A DNA stretch of 64,000 bases, taken from Actinomadura sp. NBRC 104412. Its GTDB lineage: Bacteria; Actinomycetota; Actinomycetes; Streptosporangiales; Streptosporangiaceae. Positions 1 through 8,110 of the stretch are shown here, in pieces. The stretch is from NCBI RefSeq assembly GCF_030269515.1, contig NZ_BSTM01000020.1, forward strand, positions 82,636-146,635, given 5' to 3'. Position numbers and translations under genes: made by a program. The notes beneath the pieces were generated by a model, which made no database searches, was not told the DNA's origin, and worked only from the letters and a program-made list of their open reading frames with translations. Each line of letters begins with the position of its first letter. Positions within the stretch are counted from its first letter, which is position 1.

Positions 1-2
1 AG

Positions 3-398
3 CCGTGGAAGACGCCGCTGTCGTTCAGTGACTTCATCTTCGACTCGCTGGGCGAGGAGCTGGGGCTCACCGGGCTGATGGCGCTGCTGCTGGTCTACGC
101 GTTGATCGTGCAGCGCGGCATGAAGACGGCGCTGGCGGCGCGGGACCCGTTCCTGAAGTTGTTCGCCGGTGGTGTGTCGTTCGTGCTGGCGCTCCAGGTG
201 TTCGTCATCGTCGGAGGTGTCACCAAGCTGATCCCCCTCACCGGTCTGACGACGCCGTTCCTGTCCCAGGGCGGTTCCTCTCTCATGGCCAACTGGATCC
301 TGATCGCGATCCTGGTGCGGATGAGCCACGACGCGCGCAAGCCGGCGCCGCAGGCCATCCAGGATGAGGGCATGACCCAGATCGTGAGCGTGAGGTGA
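3..398 (+). CDS. ftsW: FtsW/RodA/SpoVE-family SEDS glycosyltransferase, C-terminal part
   Basis: Partial gene: the reading frame is open from the left edge of the window and only about the last 131 residues are present. SEDS proteins are integral-membrane peptidoglycan polymerases that work with a class B PBP. Visible family marks are SDFIFDSLGEELGLTG in the first complete codons, several hydrophobic membrane segments, and the signature GLTTPFLSQGGSSLMANW near the end, followed by a short cytoplasmic tail. The gene directly downstream is the partner transpeptidase pbpA, and pknA/pknB follow, which is the conserved actinobacterial order. FtsW and RodA cannot be told apart from the C-terminus alone; in this context it is usually annotated rodA or ftsW-like. 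Confidence 0.93.
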   Translation, partial: PWKTPLSFSDFIFDSLGEELGLTGLMALLLVYALIVQRGMKTALAARDPFLKLFAGGVSFVLALQVFVIVGGVTKLIPLTGLTTPFLSQGGSSLMANWILIAILVRMSHDARKPAPQAIQDEGMTQIVSVR

Positions 399-455
399 CC
401 TTGTCGTGAACCGCGCCTTCCTGTACTCGTCCTACGCCGAGGGGGGCGAGGCGTC

Positions 456-1934
456 ATGAACATGGACAAGCCGCTGCGGCGGGTCGCGATCTTCGGGTTG
501 CTGCTGTTCTTCGGGTTGATGGCGCAGATCAACTATGTGCAGGGCAGCCAGGCCGAGGCCCTGCGCACCGACGACAAGAACGCCCGGCAGTACGCGGACG
601 TGTTCAACAACCCGCGCGGGCAGATCATCGCGGGCGGCCAGGTGCTGGTGACGTCCAAGCCGACCGGTAAGGACAACCCGAAGTACGGGCGCGAGTACAC
701 GCAGGGGCCGATCTTCTCCCCGGCGACCGGGTTCTTCAACGGCGGCGCGTCCAAGGTCGAGATGGCCTACAACTCGCTGCTGGGCGGCAAGGACAAGCGG
801 ATCACGCAGCAGCGCTGGTTCGACACGTTCATCGGCAAGCCGGCCGAGGGCGCGAACGTGGAGCTGACGATCATTCCTGAGGCGCAGCGGGTGGCCTACA
901 ACCGGCTGAAGAACAGCACGACCCGCCGGGCGGGCGCCGCGGTGATCGACATCAAGACGGGCGCGATCGTGGTGCTGGCGTCGTACCCCTCGTTCGACCC
1001 GAACGAGGTGGCGCCGCAGACCGGGCTGAAGGGCGGCCGGCGGCTGGAGCAGCTCGAGAACAACCCGGGCGTGATCAAGCCGCTGATCGACAACGCGATG
1101 AGCCAGACGTTCCCGCCGGGGTCGTCGTTCAAGACGGTGACGGCGGCGCTGGCGATGGAGCAGATGGGACTGAGCGCCTCCAGCACCGTCCCGACCGGCC
1201 AGCTGATCCTGCCGGAGTCGGGGCGGCCGCTGCCGAACTCCCACGACACCGGTAACTGCGCGGGCAGCGCGCCGCTGCGGGGCGCGTACGCCGAGTCCTG
1301 CAACACCACCTTCGGCAAGCTGGCGCTGGACATGGGCATCCAGCGGCTGAACCAGGGGGCCAGCAAGTTCGGGTTCAACCGGGATGTGGAGATCGAGCCG
1401 GACCTGTTCGCGGCGCAGAGCGACGTGCCGGTGTCGATCCGCAACCCGGAGACCGGCGAGACCATCCCGACGGGCAAGGACGGGACGGCCCGTTCGGGCA
1501 TCGGGCAGGAGAACGTGCGGGCCACGCCGCTGCAGATGGCGATGGTGGCGTCCGCGGTCGCCAACGGGGGCACGATCATGAAGCCGTACCTGGTGGAGCG
1601 TGTGCGCGCCAAGGACCAGAGCGAGCTGTACAAGGTCGACCCCAAGGAGTACAGCACTCCGATCAAGGAGGACACGGCCGAGCAGCTTCAGGACATGATG
1701 CGCGCCGTGGTCTCCGAGGGCACCGGACGCAACCTTCAGGGGTTCAACATCGCGGGCAAGACCGGCACCGCCGAGCAGGACGGCCCCAACCCGAACTCGC
1801 GCTGGTTCGTGGGGTTCGCGCCGAGCGACGAGCCGCGGTACGCGTTCGCCGTCGTCACCGAGGGTGAGGGCGACGGTGGTCCCAACGCGGGCCCGGTGGC
1901 CGGGGCGATCATGAATGCGGTGTTGCGCAAGTGA
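456..1934 (+). CDS. pbpA: Class B penicillin-binding protein (PbpA/FtsI family transpeptidase)
   Basis: 492-residue class B PBP that would cross-link peptidoglycan on the outer face of the membrane. An N-terminal membrane anchor (about residues 10-30) is followed by a dimerisation region and the transpeptidase domain. All three active-site motifs are present: SSFK with the nucleophile Ser223, S281-C-N283, and K435-T-G437 in the stretch GKTGTAEQ. The ATG start is preceded by a G-rich ribosome site (GGGGGGCGAGG). It lies between the SEDS gene and pknA; the pknA GTG start overlaps its stop codon by 4 nt, so translation is probably coupled. Length and context match mycobacterial PbpA. The active-site motifs are seen directly; the division or elongation role is family knowledge. 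Confidence 0.96.
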   Translation: MNMDKPLRRVAIFGLLLFFGLMAQINYVQGSQAEALRTDDKNARQYADVFNNPRGQIIAGGQVLVTSKPTGKDNPKYGREYTQGPIFSPATGFFNGGASKVEMAYNSLLGGKDKRITQQRWFDTFIGKPAEGANVELTIIPEAQRVAYNRLKNSTTRRAGAAVIDIKTGAIVVLASYPSFDPNEVAPQTGLKGGRRLEQLENNPGVIKPLIDNAMSQTFPPGSSFKTVTAALAMEQMGLSASSTVPTGQLILPESGRPLPNSHDTGNCAGSAPLRGAYAESCNTTFGKLALDMGIQRLNQGASKFGFNRDVEIEPDLFAAQSDVPVSIRNPETGETIPTGKDGTARSGIGQENVRATPLQMAMVASAVANGGTIMKPYLVERVRAKDQSELYKVDPKEYSTPIKEDTAEQLQDMMRAVVSEGTGRNLQGFNIAGKTGTAEQDGPNPNSRWFVGFAPSDEPRYAFAVVTEGEGDGGPNAGPVAGAIMNAVLRK

Positions 1935-3571
1935 GTCCTGGCCTCGTCCTTGACGACCGGTACCGGCTGGTGGAGCGGCTGGCCATCGGGGGGATGGGCG
2001 AGGTCTGGAGGGCCGCCGACGACGCGCTGGACCGGGATGTCGCGGTGAAGCTGCTGCGCAGGGACCTGATGTCGGACGAGGTGGCGCGGCGGCGGTTCCG
2101 GTCGGAGGCGCTGTTCGCCGCGTCGCTGCGGCATCCGGGGATCGCGCAGGTGTACGACGCGGGGGTGGGGCACGGCCGGGCGTACCTGGTGATGGAGCTG
2201 GTGGCGGGGGAGCCGCTGGCCGAGATCATCGACCGGGAGGGCGCGCTGCCCGCGGACGCGGTGCTGGACCTGGTCGAGCAGTCGGCGCGGGCGCTGGGGG
2301 TGGCGCACGACGCCGGGATCGTGCATCGGGACGTCAAGCCCGCCAACCTGATGGTGACGGGTGAGGGCGCCGTCAAGGTCACCGACTTCGGGATCGCGCG
2401 CCGGGTGGCGGGGGCCTCGCAGACGCAGACCGGCATGGTGATGGGGACGGCGTACTACCTGTCGCCCGAGCAGGCGTCGGGGCAGGATGTCACCACGGCG
2501 TCGGACCTGTACTCCCTCGGGGTGGTGGCGTACGAGTGCCTGACGGGCCGTGTCCCGTTCGACGCTGACACGGCGTTCGCGGTGGCGCTGATGCACGTCC
2601 GGGACCTTCCGCCGGAGCTGCCGGGGCGGATCCCGGGGCCGGTGCGCGACCTGGTGAAAGATCTGCTGGCGAAGGATCCCGCGTGGCGTCCGGCGGACGC
2701 GGGCGAGACCGCCGACCGTGCCCTGGCCATCCGTGGCTCCCGGGGCGTGACGGGTCCGGGGCTGCGGCGCTGGGCGCGTAAACCGGGGCACGGCGGGACG
2801 GCTCGGAGGCCGGCGGGACCGGCGGTGGCGCCGCCCGCGGCGGGCCGGTCTCCGGGGGGCCTCCCGGTGCGGCGGGGTCCGGCCCGGTCTCACGGCCTGG
2901 ACGATCCGTGGCCTGTGCGTGCCGGACGCCCGGGGATGGGTAGGGCCGTGCCCTCCACGGCGGCCGTGCCCTCCGCGGCGGCCGTGCCCTCCACGACGGC
3001 GGGGGTTTCCGCGTACCGTCCGGGCAGGTGGGGACGGGCCGGACGGGACACCGGCGATTTGTACGGATTTGACGAGGACCGTGAAGCGGATAGCCTCACC
3101 AGCGCGGAGACGACGGGGCGGCGGCGCACGGCGCTGACCTATGCCTCGGTCGCGGCGGGTGCACTGTTGCTCGGCGTCGTCGTGGTCGGCACAATGTGGC
3201 GTGGTCTCGGTGACTCCGAGCCCGACCGGGAGAACCGGGAGCGGCTCCCGGCCGTACAACCGGGTGAGGGAGACCCGGTGCGGCGGAGCCCCGCCGGCCC
3301 GGCGACCCGGTCGCATGAACGTCGTGGACGGGAGGCCCCGCCCGTGCCGGACCGCCCGCTCCGTCCGACAACGCCCCGCCGTCTTCGCGCGTCCCCTTCA
3401 CACAAGCCAACCAGCAAACCGCCAAGGGCGACTCCCAGCGCCCCTGATCCGACACCGGCAGCGCCGGGGGGCAGCACGACCCCGGCGCCCCCGGGCCCAG
3501 GCCCCGCACCTTCCCAAAGCGGGCCCGCTTTTTCCGAAGGCGGGACCTGGGTTTCCGGGGACAAGGTGTAG
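1931..3571 (+). CDS. pknA: Membrane serine/threonine protein kinase (PknA-like)
   Basis: 546-residue Hanks-type kinase. The kinase domain (about residues 8-265) has the glycine loop IGGMGEVW, the catalytic HRDVKPANLM near residue 133, the DFG motif in TDFGIAR and the activation-segment sequence GTAYYLSPEQ. A long Pro/Gly/Arg-rich juxtamembrane linker leads to one transmembrane helix at about residues 401-423 (LTYASVAAGALLLGVVVVG), then a Pro/Ser-rich external tail of about 120 residues with no recognisable sensor fold. The GTG start overlaps the pbpA stop. In mycobacteria PknA with PknB controls cell shape and division; that role is inferred here from family and gene order. The linker contains a threefold 18-nt coding repeat, listed separately. 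Confidence 0.93.
   Translation: MSPGLVLDDRYRLVERLAIGGMGEVWRAADDALDRDVAVKLLRRDLMSDEVARRRFRSEALFAASLRHPGIAQVYDAGVGHGRAYLVMELVAGEPLAEIIDREGALPADAVLDLVEQSARALGVAHDAGIVHRDVKPANLMVTGEGAVKVTDFGIARRVAGASQTQTGMVMGTAYYLSPEQASGQDVTTASDLYSLGVVAYECLTGRVPFDADTAFAVALMHVRDLPPELPGRIPGPVRDLVKDLLAKDPAWRPADAGETADRALAIRGSRGVTGPGLRRWARKPGHGGTARRPAGPAVAPPAAGRSPGGLPVRRGPARSHGLDDPWPVRAGRPGMGRAVPSTAAVPSAAAVPSTTAGVSAYRPGRWGRAGRDTGDLYGFDEDREADSLTSAETTGRRRTALTYASVAAGALLLGVVVVGTMWRGLGDSEPDRENRERLPAVQPGEGDPVRRSPAGPATRSHERRGREAPPVPDRPLRPTTPRRLRASPSHKPTSKPPRATPSAPDPTPAAPGGSTTPAPPGPGPAPSQSGPAFSEGGTWVSGDKV
2945..2998 (+). repeat. Threefold 18-nt in-frame tandem repeat in the pknA linker
   Basis: Three consecutive 18-nt units of the form GCCGTGCCCTCCACGGCG, differing at one or two positions, encode AVPSTA-AVPSAA-AVPSTT inside the cytoplasmic linker of the kinase. 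The unit length is a multiple of three, so copy-number change would keep the frame and alter only linker length. The Ser/Thr residues are possible autophosphorylation sites, but nothing in the sequence proves that. Confidence 0.85.
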
Positions 3572-3593
3572 AGGTACGAGGGAAAGTAACCAT

Positions 3594-5402
3594 ATGAGCC
3601 AACCTCGGCTGCTCGGCGGCCGCTACGAGCTCGATTCCGTCATCGGGCGCGGCGGCATGGCCGAGGTCTACCGTGCCAGAGACCTGCGCCTCGACCGCGT
3701 GGTCGCCGTCAAGACCCTGCGCTCGGACCTGGCCCGTGACCCCACGTTCCAGGCCCGGTTCCGGCGGGAGGCGCAGTCGGCGGCCTCGCTCAACCATCCC
3801 TCGGTCATCGCCGTGTACGACACCGGCGAGGACGCCATCGGCGACACCCAGATCCCCTACATCGTGATGGAGTACGTCGACGGCAGCACGCTGCGCGACC
3901 TGCTCCGGGAGAACCGGGCGCTGCTGCCGGAGAAGGCGCTGGAGATCACCGACGGGATCCTGCGGGCGCTGGACTACAGCCATCGCGGCGGCATCGTGCA
4001 CCGCGACATCAAGCCGGCCAACGTGATGCTGACCCGTAACCACGAGGTCAAGGTCATGGACTTCGGCATCGCCCGTGCCATGGCCGACTCGGCGGCGACG
4101 ATGACACAGACCGCGCAGGTGATCGGGACCGCGCAGTACCTGTCGCCCGAGCAGGCCAGGGGCGAGCGGGTCGACACCCGCAGCGACATCTACTCCACCG
4201 GCTGCGTGCTGTACGAGCTGCTGACCGGGCGACCGCCGTTCACCGGCGACTCGCCGGTGGCGATCGCCTACCAGCACGTCCGGGAGGAGCCGGTGCCGCC
4301 GTCCCAGGTGGACCCGGAGATCCCGCAGTGGGCGGACGCGATCGTCCTGAAGGCGATGGCGAAGAACGCCGACCACCGGTACCAGACCGCGATGGAGTTC
4401 CGGCAGGAGATCCAGCGGGCGCTCCAGGGCCAGCCGGTGTCGTCCACCGCGGCCTCGACGATGGTGATGGGTGGCGCCCCGGCGGCGCAGGGCACCCGCG
4501 TGATGGGGGCCTATCCGGGCGGCGGCCCGCCCGGCGCCACGCGCGTGCAGCGGCCACCGGGCACCGACTACGGCCTGCCGCCCGTCCAGTACGACGACCG
4601 GCGGCCGCAGGGGGACGGCGCCGGCCGCAAGGCCGCGCTGTGGGTGGCCCTCGCCGTACTGATCATCGGCGGTGCCGGGCTGATCGGCTGGGCGGTCAGC
4701 CGCGGGTCCGGCTCCGGTGACGTCACCGTGCCCGCCTCGATCGTGAACGCCTCGCAGTCCGACGCCCGTACCGAGCTGGCCAAACTGGGCCTTGAGGTGG
4801 GCAAGGTCAGCGAGACCTGGAACGACGAGGTCAAGGAGGACCACGTCATCAGCACCGACCCCGCTCCCGGCGCCACCGTCGAGAAGGGGACGGCCATCAA
4901 CCTGGTGATCTCGAAGGGCAAGAAGCCGCCGCCGCAGGTGGAGGTGCCCGACGTGGCCGGCAAGCCCTATGTCGAGGCCAAGTCGGAGCTGGAGGCCAGG
5001 GGCTTCGAGGTCAGGCGGGAGACCGAGACCAACGACACGGTCCCGCGCAACACCGTCATCCGGTCCGATCCCGGGGCGGGTCAGAAGGTGGCGAAGAACT
5101 CCAAGGTCACCCTGTACGTGTCGGCGGGGCCGAGCAACATCAAGGTGCCCAACCTGTTCAACACCAGCCGGCGGTCGGCGTGCAGCCAGTTGGAGAACCT
5201 CGGGTTGCGCTGCCGTGTGGTGACCGAGCCCGCGCCGCCGGACAAGCAGGTCGCTCCGGGGCAGGTGTTCCAGCACGAGCCGGGACCGGACGCGACCGTC
5301 GCGCCGGGCGACACGATCACCATTCATGTGGCCACGCGTCCGTCGCCGACGCCGACGCAGCCGGGCCCGACCTTCCCGTTCCCCACGCCGGGCAACGGCT
5401 GA
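3594..5402 (+). CDS. pknB: PASTA-domain serine/threonine protein kinase PknB
   Basis: 602-residue membrane kinase that couples peptidoglycan/lipid II sensing to phosphorylation of division and wall-synthesis proteins. The kinase domain (about 10-275) has GRGGMAEVYRARD, HRDIKPANVM near residue 137, DFGIAR and GTAQYLSPEQ. One transmembrane helix lies at about residues 346-370 (ALWVALAVLIIGGAGLIGWAV). Three extracellular PASTA repeats follow, recognisable by repeated VP...A...L...G...V and DP.PG..V..G motifs, then a Pro-rich tail. The ATG at 3594 is chosen because GAGGTACGAGGGA precedes it and family homology begins there, although the frame stays open further upstream. It follows pknA by 22 nt. 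Three PASTA units is fewer than the four of M. tuberculosis PknB. Confidence 0.96.
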   Translation: MSQPRLLGGRYELDSVIGRGGMAEVYRARDLRLDRVVAVKTLRSDLARDPTFQARFRREAQSAASLNHPSVIAVYDTGEDAIGDTQIPYIVMEYVDGSTLRDLLRENRALLPEKALEITDGILRALDYSHRGGIVHRDIKPANVMLTRNHEVKVMDFGIARAMADSAATMTQTAQVIGTAQYLSPEQARGERVDTRSDIYSTGCVLYELLTGRPPFTGDSPVAIAYQHVREEPVPPSQVDPEIPQWADAIVLKAMAKNADHRYQTAMEFRQEIQRALQGQPVSSTAASTMVMGGAPAAQGTRVMGAYPGGGPPGATRVQRPPGTDYGLPPVQYDDRRPQGDGAGRKAALWVALAVLIIGGAGLIGWAVSRGSGSGDVTVPASIVNASQSDARTELAKLGLEVGKVSETWNDEVKEDHVISTDPAPGATVEKGTAINLVISKGKKPPPQVEVPDVAGKPYVEAKSELEARGFEVRRETETNDTVPRNTVIRSDPGAGQKVAKNSKVTLYVSAGPSNIKVPNLFNTSRRSACSQLENLGLRCRVVTEPAPPDKQVAPGQVFQHEPGPDATVAPGDTITIHVATRPSPTPTQPGPTFPFPTPGNG

Positions 5403-5428
5403 GGCCGTACCGGACCCCGGACAGCCGA

Positions 5429-5467
5429 GAGGGCTTCCGCCACTCGGGGGCAATGGCGGAAGCCCTC
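5429..5467 (+). terminator. Strong hairpin after pknB
   Basis: A perfect 14-bp inverted repeat (GAGGGCTTCCGCCA / TGGCGGAAGCCCTC) with an 11-nt loop lies 26 nt after the pknB stop. The next gene is on the opposite strand, so this is a convergent boundary and the hairpin could serve both strands. There is no long T-tract, as is usual for high-GC actinobacterial terminators. Confidence 0.85.
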
Positions 5468-5531
5468 ATCATGGACTTCGGATCATGGGCCGAAGGTGTT
5501 ACGTGTTCCACCGGAAATTTTTCCGGCGGGG

Positions 5532-5747
5532 TCAGCCACCGGGAATCGTGGGGCGCTGCCCTGGGCTTTGGGCCGGGGAGCTTGGCGTGCCGTTCTGGAC
5601 GACGCCGTGGTCGAACCTGATCCGCTCCTCCAGCCAGGGGAAGAACGCGTACCACAGGACGAGGAACGCCACCAGGATCAGGCCGGCCGCGAGCGCGGTC
5701 TTGGCGGGCCGGCGGCCTGGTAGGCGGCGCCAGATCCAGGCGTACAT
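5532..5747 (-). CDS. Small single-pass membrane protein beside the sortase gene
   Basis: 71-residue protein with a basic N-terminus (MYAWIWRRLPGRRPAK), one strong transmembrane helix (TALAAGLILVAFLVLWYAFF, about residues 17-36) and a short polar tail rich in Pro, Gln and Gly. A good ribosome site (GAGGAG, 6 nt before the ATG) supports it as a real gene. It lies about 80 nt downstream of the class E sortase on the same strand and is probably co-transcribed with it. No sorting signal (LAxTG-like) is visible, so it is not an obvious sortase substrate. Function unknown. Confidence 0.75.
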   Translation of the reverse strand: MYAWIWRRLPGRRPAKTALAAGLILVAFLVLWYAFFPWLEERIRFDHGVVQNGTPSSPAQSPGQRPTIPGG

Positions 5748-5825
5748 CGCGCTCTCCTCTCCGTGCCTATCGGCATGTCTACCAGCATGTCCACCAGCGG
5801 GTTCGGCTGTGGGTCTCCCGGCTGC

Positions 5826-6464
5826 TCAGCGTCCGGTGGCGGGGGTGGCGACGCGGGGCAGCTCGGCGACCTGACGACCGAAGATGATCATTCTCCGGGC
5901 GGCGGAGTACTTGGGATGGCAGGTGGTCAGGGTGATCAGCTTCTGGGTGGGGCGGGCGCCGGGACGCATCGGCACGGGCGCGGTGACCTCGACCGCGGAG
6001 GGCCGGACGATCCGGCGGTCGGTGACCTCGTAGACGTACTGCCTGGAGCGCGTGTCGATCAGGATCCTGTCGCCCTTGCGCAGCTCGCCGGCGCGGTTGA
6101 AGGGCGCCGAGTAGGTCGTGCGGTGGCCGGAGACGACGAAGTTGCCGACCTGGCCGGGCAGCGCGCTGCCGGGGTAGTGGCCGGGTCCCTTGCGCAGGTC
6201 GTCCTGATCGACGCCCTCGACGATGACGAAGCGCCAGCCGGAGCCGAAGCGGGGGATGCGGATCATCGCCAGGCCCTTGCCGAGCCGCACCCGCTCGTGC
6301 GTGACCTGGGTGGCCTTCCACGAGTCGAGGAGGTCGCGGCCGAGCCGGTCCTGCTGCTCCCGGGTGTAGCGGCCGGTGCCCCAGAGTTCGTACGTGGCGA
6401 ACAGCAGGACGATGATCCCGGCGGTGATGCACAGTTCGCCGAGGCCACGGATGATCAGCCGCAA
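5826..6464 (-). CDS. Class E sortase
   Basis: Membrane-anchored cysteine transpeptidase that attaches LAxTG-type surface proteins to peptidoglycan in actinobacteria. A hydrophobic N-terminal helix (GELCITAGIIVLLFATYELW) is followed by the sortase beta-barrel. The catalytic triad is visible: His in VVSGHRTTYSAPF, Cys in LITLTTCHPKY and Arg in SAARRMIIFG. A TTG start at 6464 is preferred because GAGGGA lies 6 nt before it (AGTGAGGGACGCGCG-TTG) and it begins just before the membrane helix; the frame stays open up to an ATG at 6554, which would add 30 polar residues. Class E is assigned from the TLTTCHP form and the Actinobacteria context. It is divergent from crgA. Confidence 0.92.
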   Translation of the reverse strand: MRLIIRGLGELCITAGIIVLLFATYELWGTGRYTREQQDRLGRDLLDSWKATQVTHERVRLGKGLAMIRIPRFGSGWRFVIVEGVDQDDLRKGPGHYPGSALPGQVGNFVVSGHRTTYSAPFNRAGELRKGDRILIDTRSRQYVYEVTDRRIVRPSAVEVTAPVPMRPGARPTQKLITLTTCHPKYSAARRMIIFGRQVAELPRVATPATGR

Positions 6465-6679
6465 CGCGCGTCCCTCACTTCGCCACCCTCGCTGTCCGGC
6501 CTTCCGGGTCCGGCTTCCCGCGTCCCTTCCCGTGTCCGCTTTCAGCGCGCCCACGGGCTGGGAGGATGCTTCGCCGCGCCGGACACCGTACGCTGCTCAC
6601 CAGCGACTACGCTAACCGACAAAGCACCCATGTGCGGGCCGTACGTCCGTGCCGTCCGCCCGAGGAGATCGAACCCACC

Positions 6680-6937
6680 GTGGCCAAGTCCAAAGTGCGC
6701 AAGAAGGCCGTCTACACGCCTCCGCAGAAGTCCCAGGCCCCCCAGGTCAGCCCGCGGTGGCTGGTCCCGACGATGATCGCCCTGTGGCTGGTCGGGCTGG
6801 CCTGGATCGCCACGTTCTACGTGACGGCCAGCACCGGCACCGACGTGCCGTTCATGTCGGACCTGGGGAACTGGAACCTGGGGATCGGCTTCGCCGCCAT
6901 CATCCTGGGCGTCATCCTGTCGACACGCTGGCGTTGA
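6680..6937 (+). CDS. crgA: Cell division protein CrgA
   Basis: 85-residue protein with the CrgA layout: a basic, Lys-rich start (VAKSKVRKKAVYTPPQK) and two transmembrane helices (WLVPTMIALWLVGLAWIATFYV and LGIGFAAIILGVILS) joined by a short outside loop, ending STRWR. CrgA is an actinobacterial divisome assembly factor that binds FtsZ, FtsI and CwsA and inhibits premature Z-ring formation in Streptomyces. GTG start at 6680 with GAGGAG about 12 nt upstream; the frame extends further upstream but homology begins here. Its position near pbpA/pknB is the conserved one. Confidence 0.95.
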   Translation: MAKSKVRKKAVYTPPQKSQAPQVSPRWLVPTMIALWLVGLAWIATFYVTASTGTDVPFMSDLGNWNLGIGFAAIILGVILSTRWR

Positions 6938-6978
6938 CGGCCGGCGGAGATTTTCCGCCGTCCCGGTCTCCGGGAAGC

Positions 6979-7052
6979 TCATCCACCAGTGTTATCCACA
7001 GGCTGGGGATGACCGGGGGCCTCATCCCCATCTTGTCCCCAGCTTTTCCACA
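6979..7052. promoter_or_regulatory. Array of DnaA-box-like 9-mers between crgA and the rhomboid gene
   Basis: In this convergent intergenic gap there are six DnaA-box-like 9-mers: TCATCCACC (6979), a perfect TTATCCACA (6992-7000), TCATCCCCA on the minus strand (7004-7012), TCATCCCCA (7022-7030), TTGTCCCCA (7033-7041) and TTTTCCACA (7044-7052). The last three are spaced exactly 11 bp apart. Boxes at 7004 and 7022 form a perfect dyad (TGGGGATGA-N9-TCATCCCCA). Only the 6992 site matches the canonical TTRTCCACA; the others have one or two changes. Both flanking genes converge on the gap, so it is not a promoter for either. Confidence 0.6.
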
Positions 7053-7153
7053 GGCGAGGCGGCTCCGCGTCCGTAGGGCGCACCACAGGGCGCACCACGC
7101 GGTGCCGGGCGCCGCGCCTGGAGCGGCGCGTGCCCGGCCGTCCGCGTTCCGGG

Positions 7154-8053
7154 TCAGACCGTTCCGGACGTCAGCTCGGCCGTCTTGATCAGTACCAGGG
7201 CGGCCAGCAGGACCAGCGTCGCCGCGGACGCGGCGACGTGCACGACCTGCTGCCGGGCCTGCGGCGCGTACGCGAACGCGACCGCCAGCAGCGCGCCGAC
7301 CGCCAGGCCGCCGATATGTCCCTCCCAGGAGATGCTGGGCACCGCGAAGGTGATCACCAGGTTGATCCCGAGCAGGAACACGATCGGGCCGACCTGGCCG
7401 CCCAGCCGCCGTCCGATGACGAAGAACGCGCCGAACAGGCCGAAGATGGCGCCGGACGCGCCGACGGCGGCGTCCAGCGGGTCCACCAGGTAGAGCAGGA
7501 CCGAGCCGCCCAGGCCCGACAGCAGGTACAGCGCCAGGTAGCGCCACCGCCCCAGCACCTGCTCCAGGGACGGGCCGATCGCCCACAGCGCCCACATGTT
7601 GAACAGGATGTGGGTGACGCTGAAGGACCCGCCCGTCGGCGGCTGGTGCAGGAACATCGACGTGAACAGCCGATACCACTGGCCCTCGGCCACGCCGACC
7701 AGCCGCCCGCCCGAGGCCCCCAGCCCGAGCATCGCGAACTCGCGGACGACGTCGGTGGAGGCCAGCTCGGCGATGTAGGCCAGGACGCACAGGCCGATCA
7801 GGGTGTAGGTGACCACCGGCGTCGCGGATCCCGAGGCGCGGGCACCGAGCGCCGTGCGGGGCTGCCGGACGTTCCTGTTCCCTTCGGAGACGCACTCGAC
7901 GCACTGGTGCCCCACGGCCGCGTCCCGCATGCACTCCGGGCAGATATAGCGGTCGCATCGGGTGCAGCGGACATAGGTCTCCCGTCCCCGGTGCCGGTAG
8001 CAGGTCGGCACCTGGGCCTCGTGTTCGGGGGCGGGTCTGGGGTCTGTGCTCAT
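7154..8053 (-). CDS. Rhomboid-family intramembrane serine protease with N-terminal zinc finger
   Basis: 299 residues. The N-terminus carries a B-box-like zinc-binding segment with Cys/His pairs (TCYRHRGRETYVRCTRCDR, then CPECM and HQCVEC), followed by a linker and about six or seven transmembrane helices. The catalytic serine is in GASGAIFG and the catalytic histidine in SWEGHIGGLAVG; the HILFNMWAL segment is the conserved loop/helix with HN. Rhomboids cleave transmembrane helices of substrate proteins; the substrate here is unknown. The zinc-finger/rhomboid fusion between crgA and a cyclophilin gene is a familiar actinobacterial arrangement. GTG start, because codon 1 reads GTG on the minus strand. 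Confidence 0.93.
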   Translation of the reverse strand: MSTDPRPAPEHEAQVPTCYRHRGRETYVRCTRCDRYICPECMRDAAVGHQCVECVSEGNRNVRQPRTALGARASGSATPVVTYTLIGLCVLAYIAELASTDVVREFAMLGLGASGGRLVGVAEGQWYRLFTSMFLHQPPTGGSFSVTHILFNMWALWAIGPSLEQVLGRWRYLALYLLSGLGGSVLLYLVDPLDAAVGASGAIFGLFGAFFVIGRRLGGQVGPIVFLLGINLVITFAVPSISWEGHIGGLAVGALLAVAFAYAPQARQQVVHVAASAATLVLLAALVLIKTAELTSGTV

Positions 8054-8110
8054 CTACGGCTCCGAAGACCGGCGGTACGGGGCGGCCCCCCTGGCGTGTC
8101 TCACTCTGTA

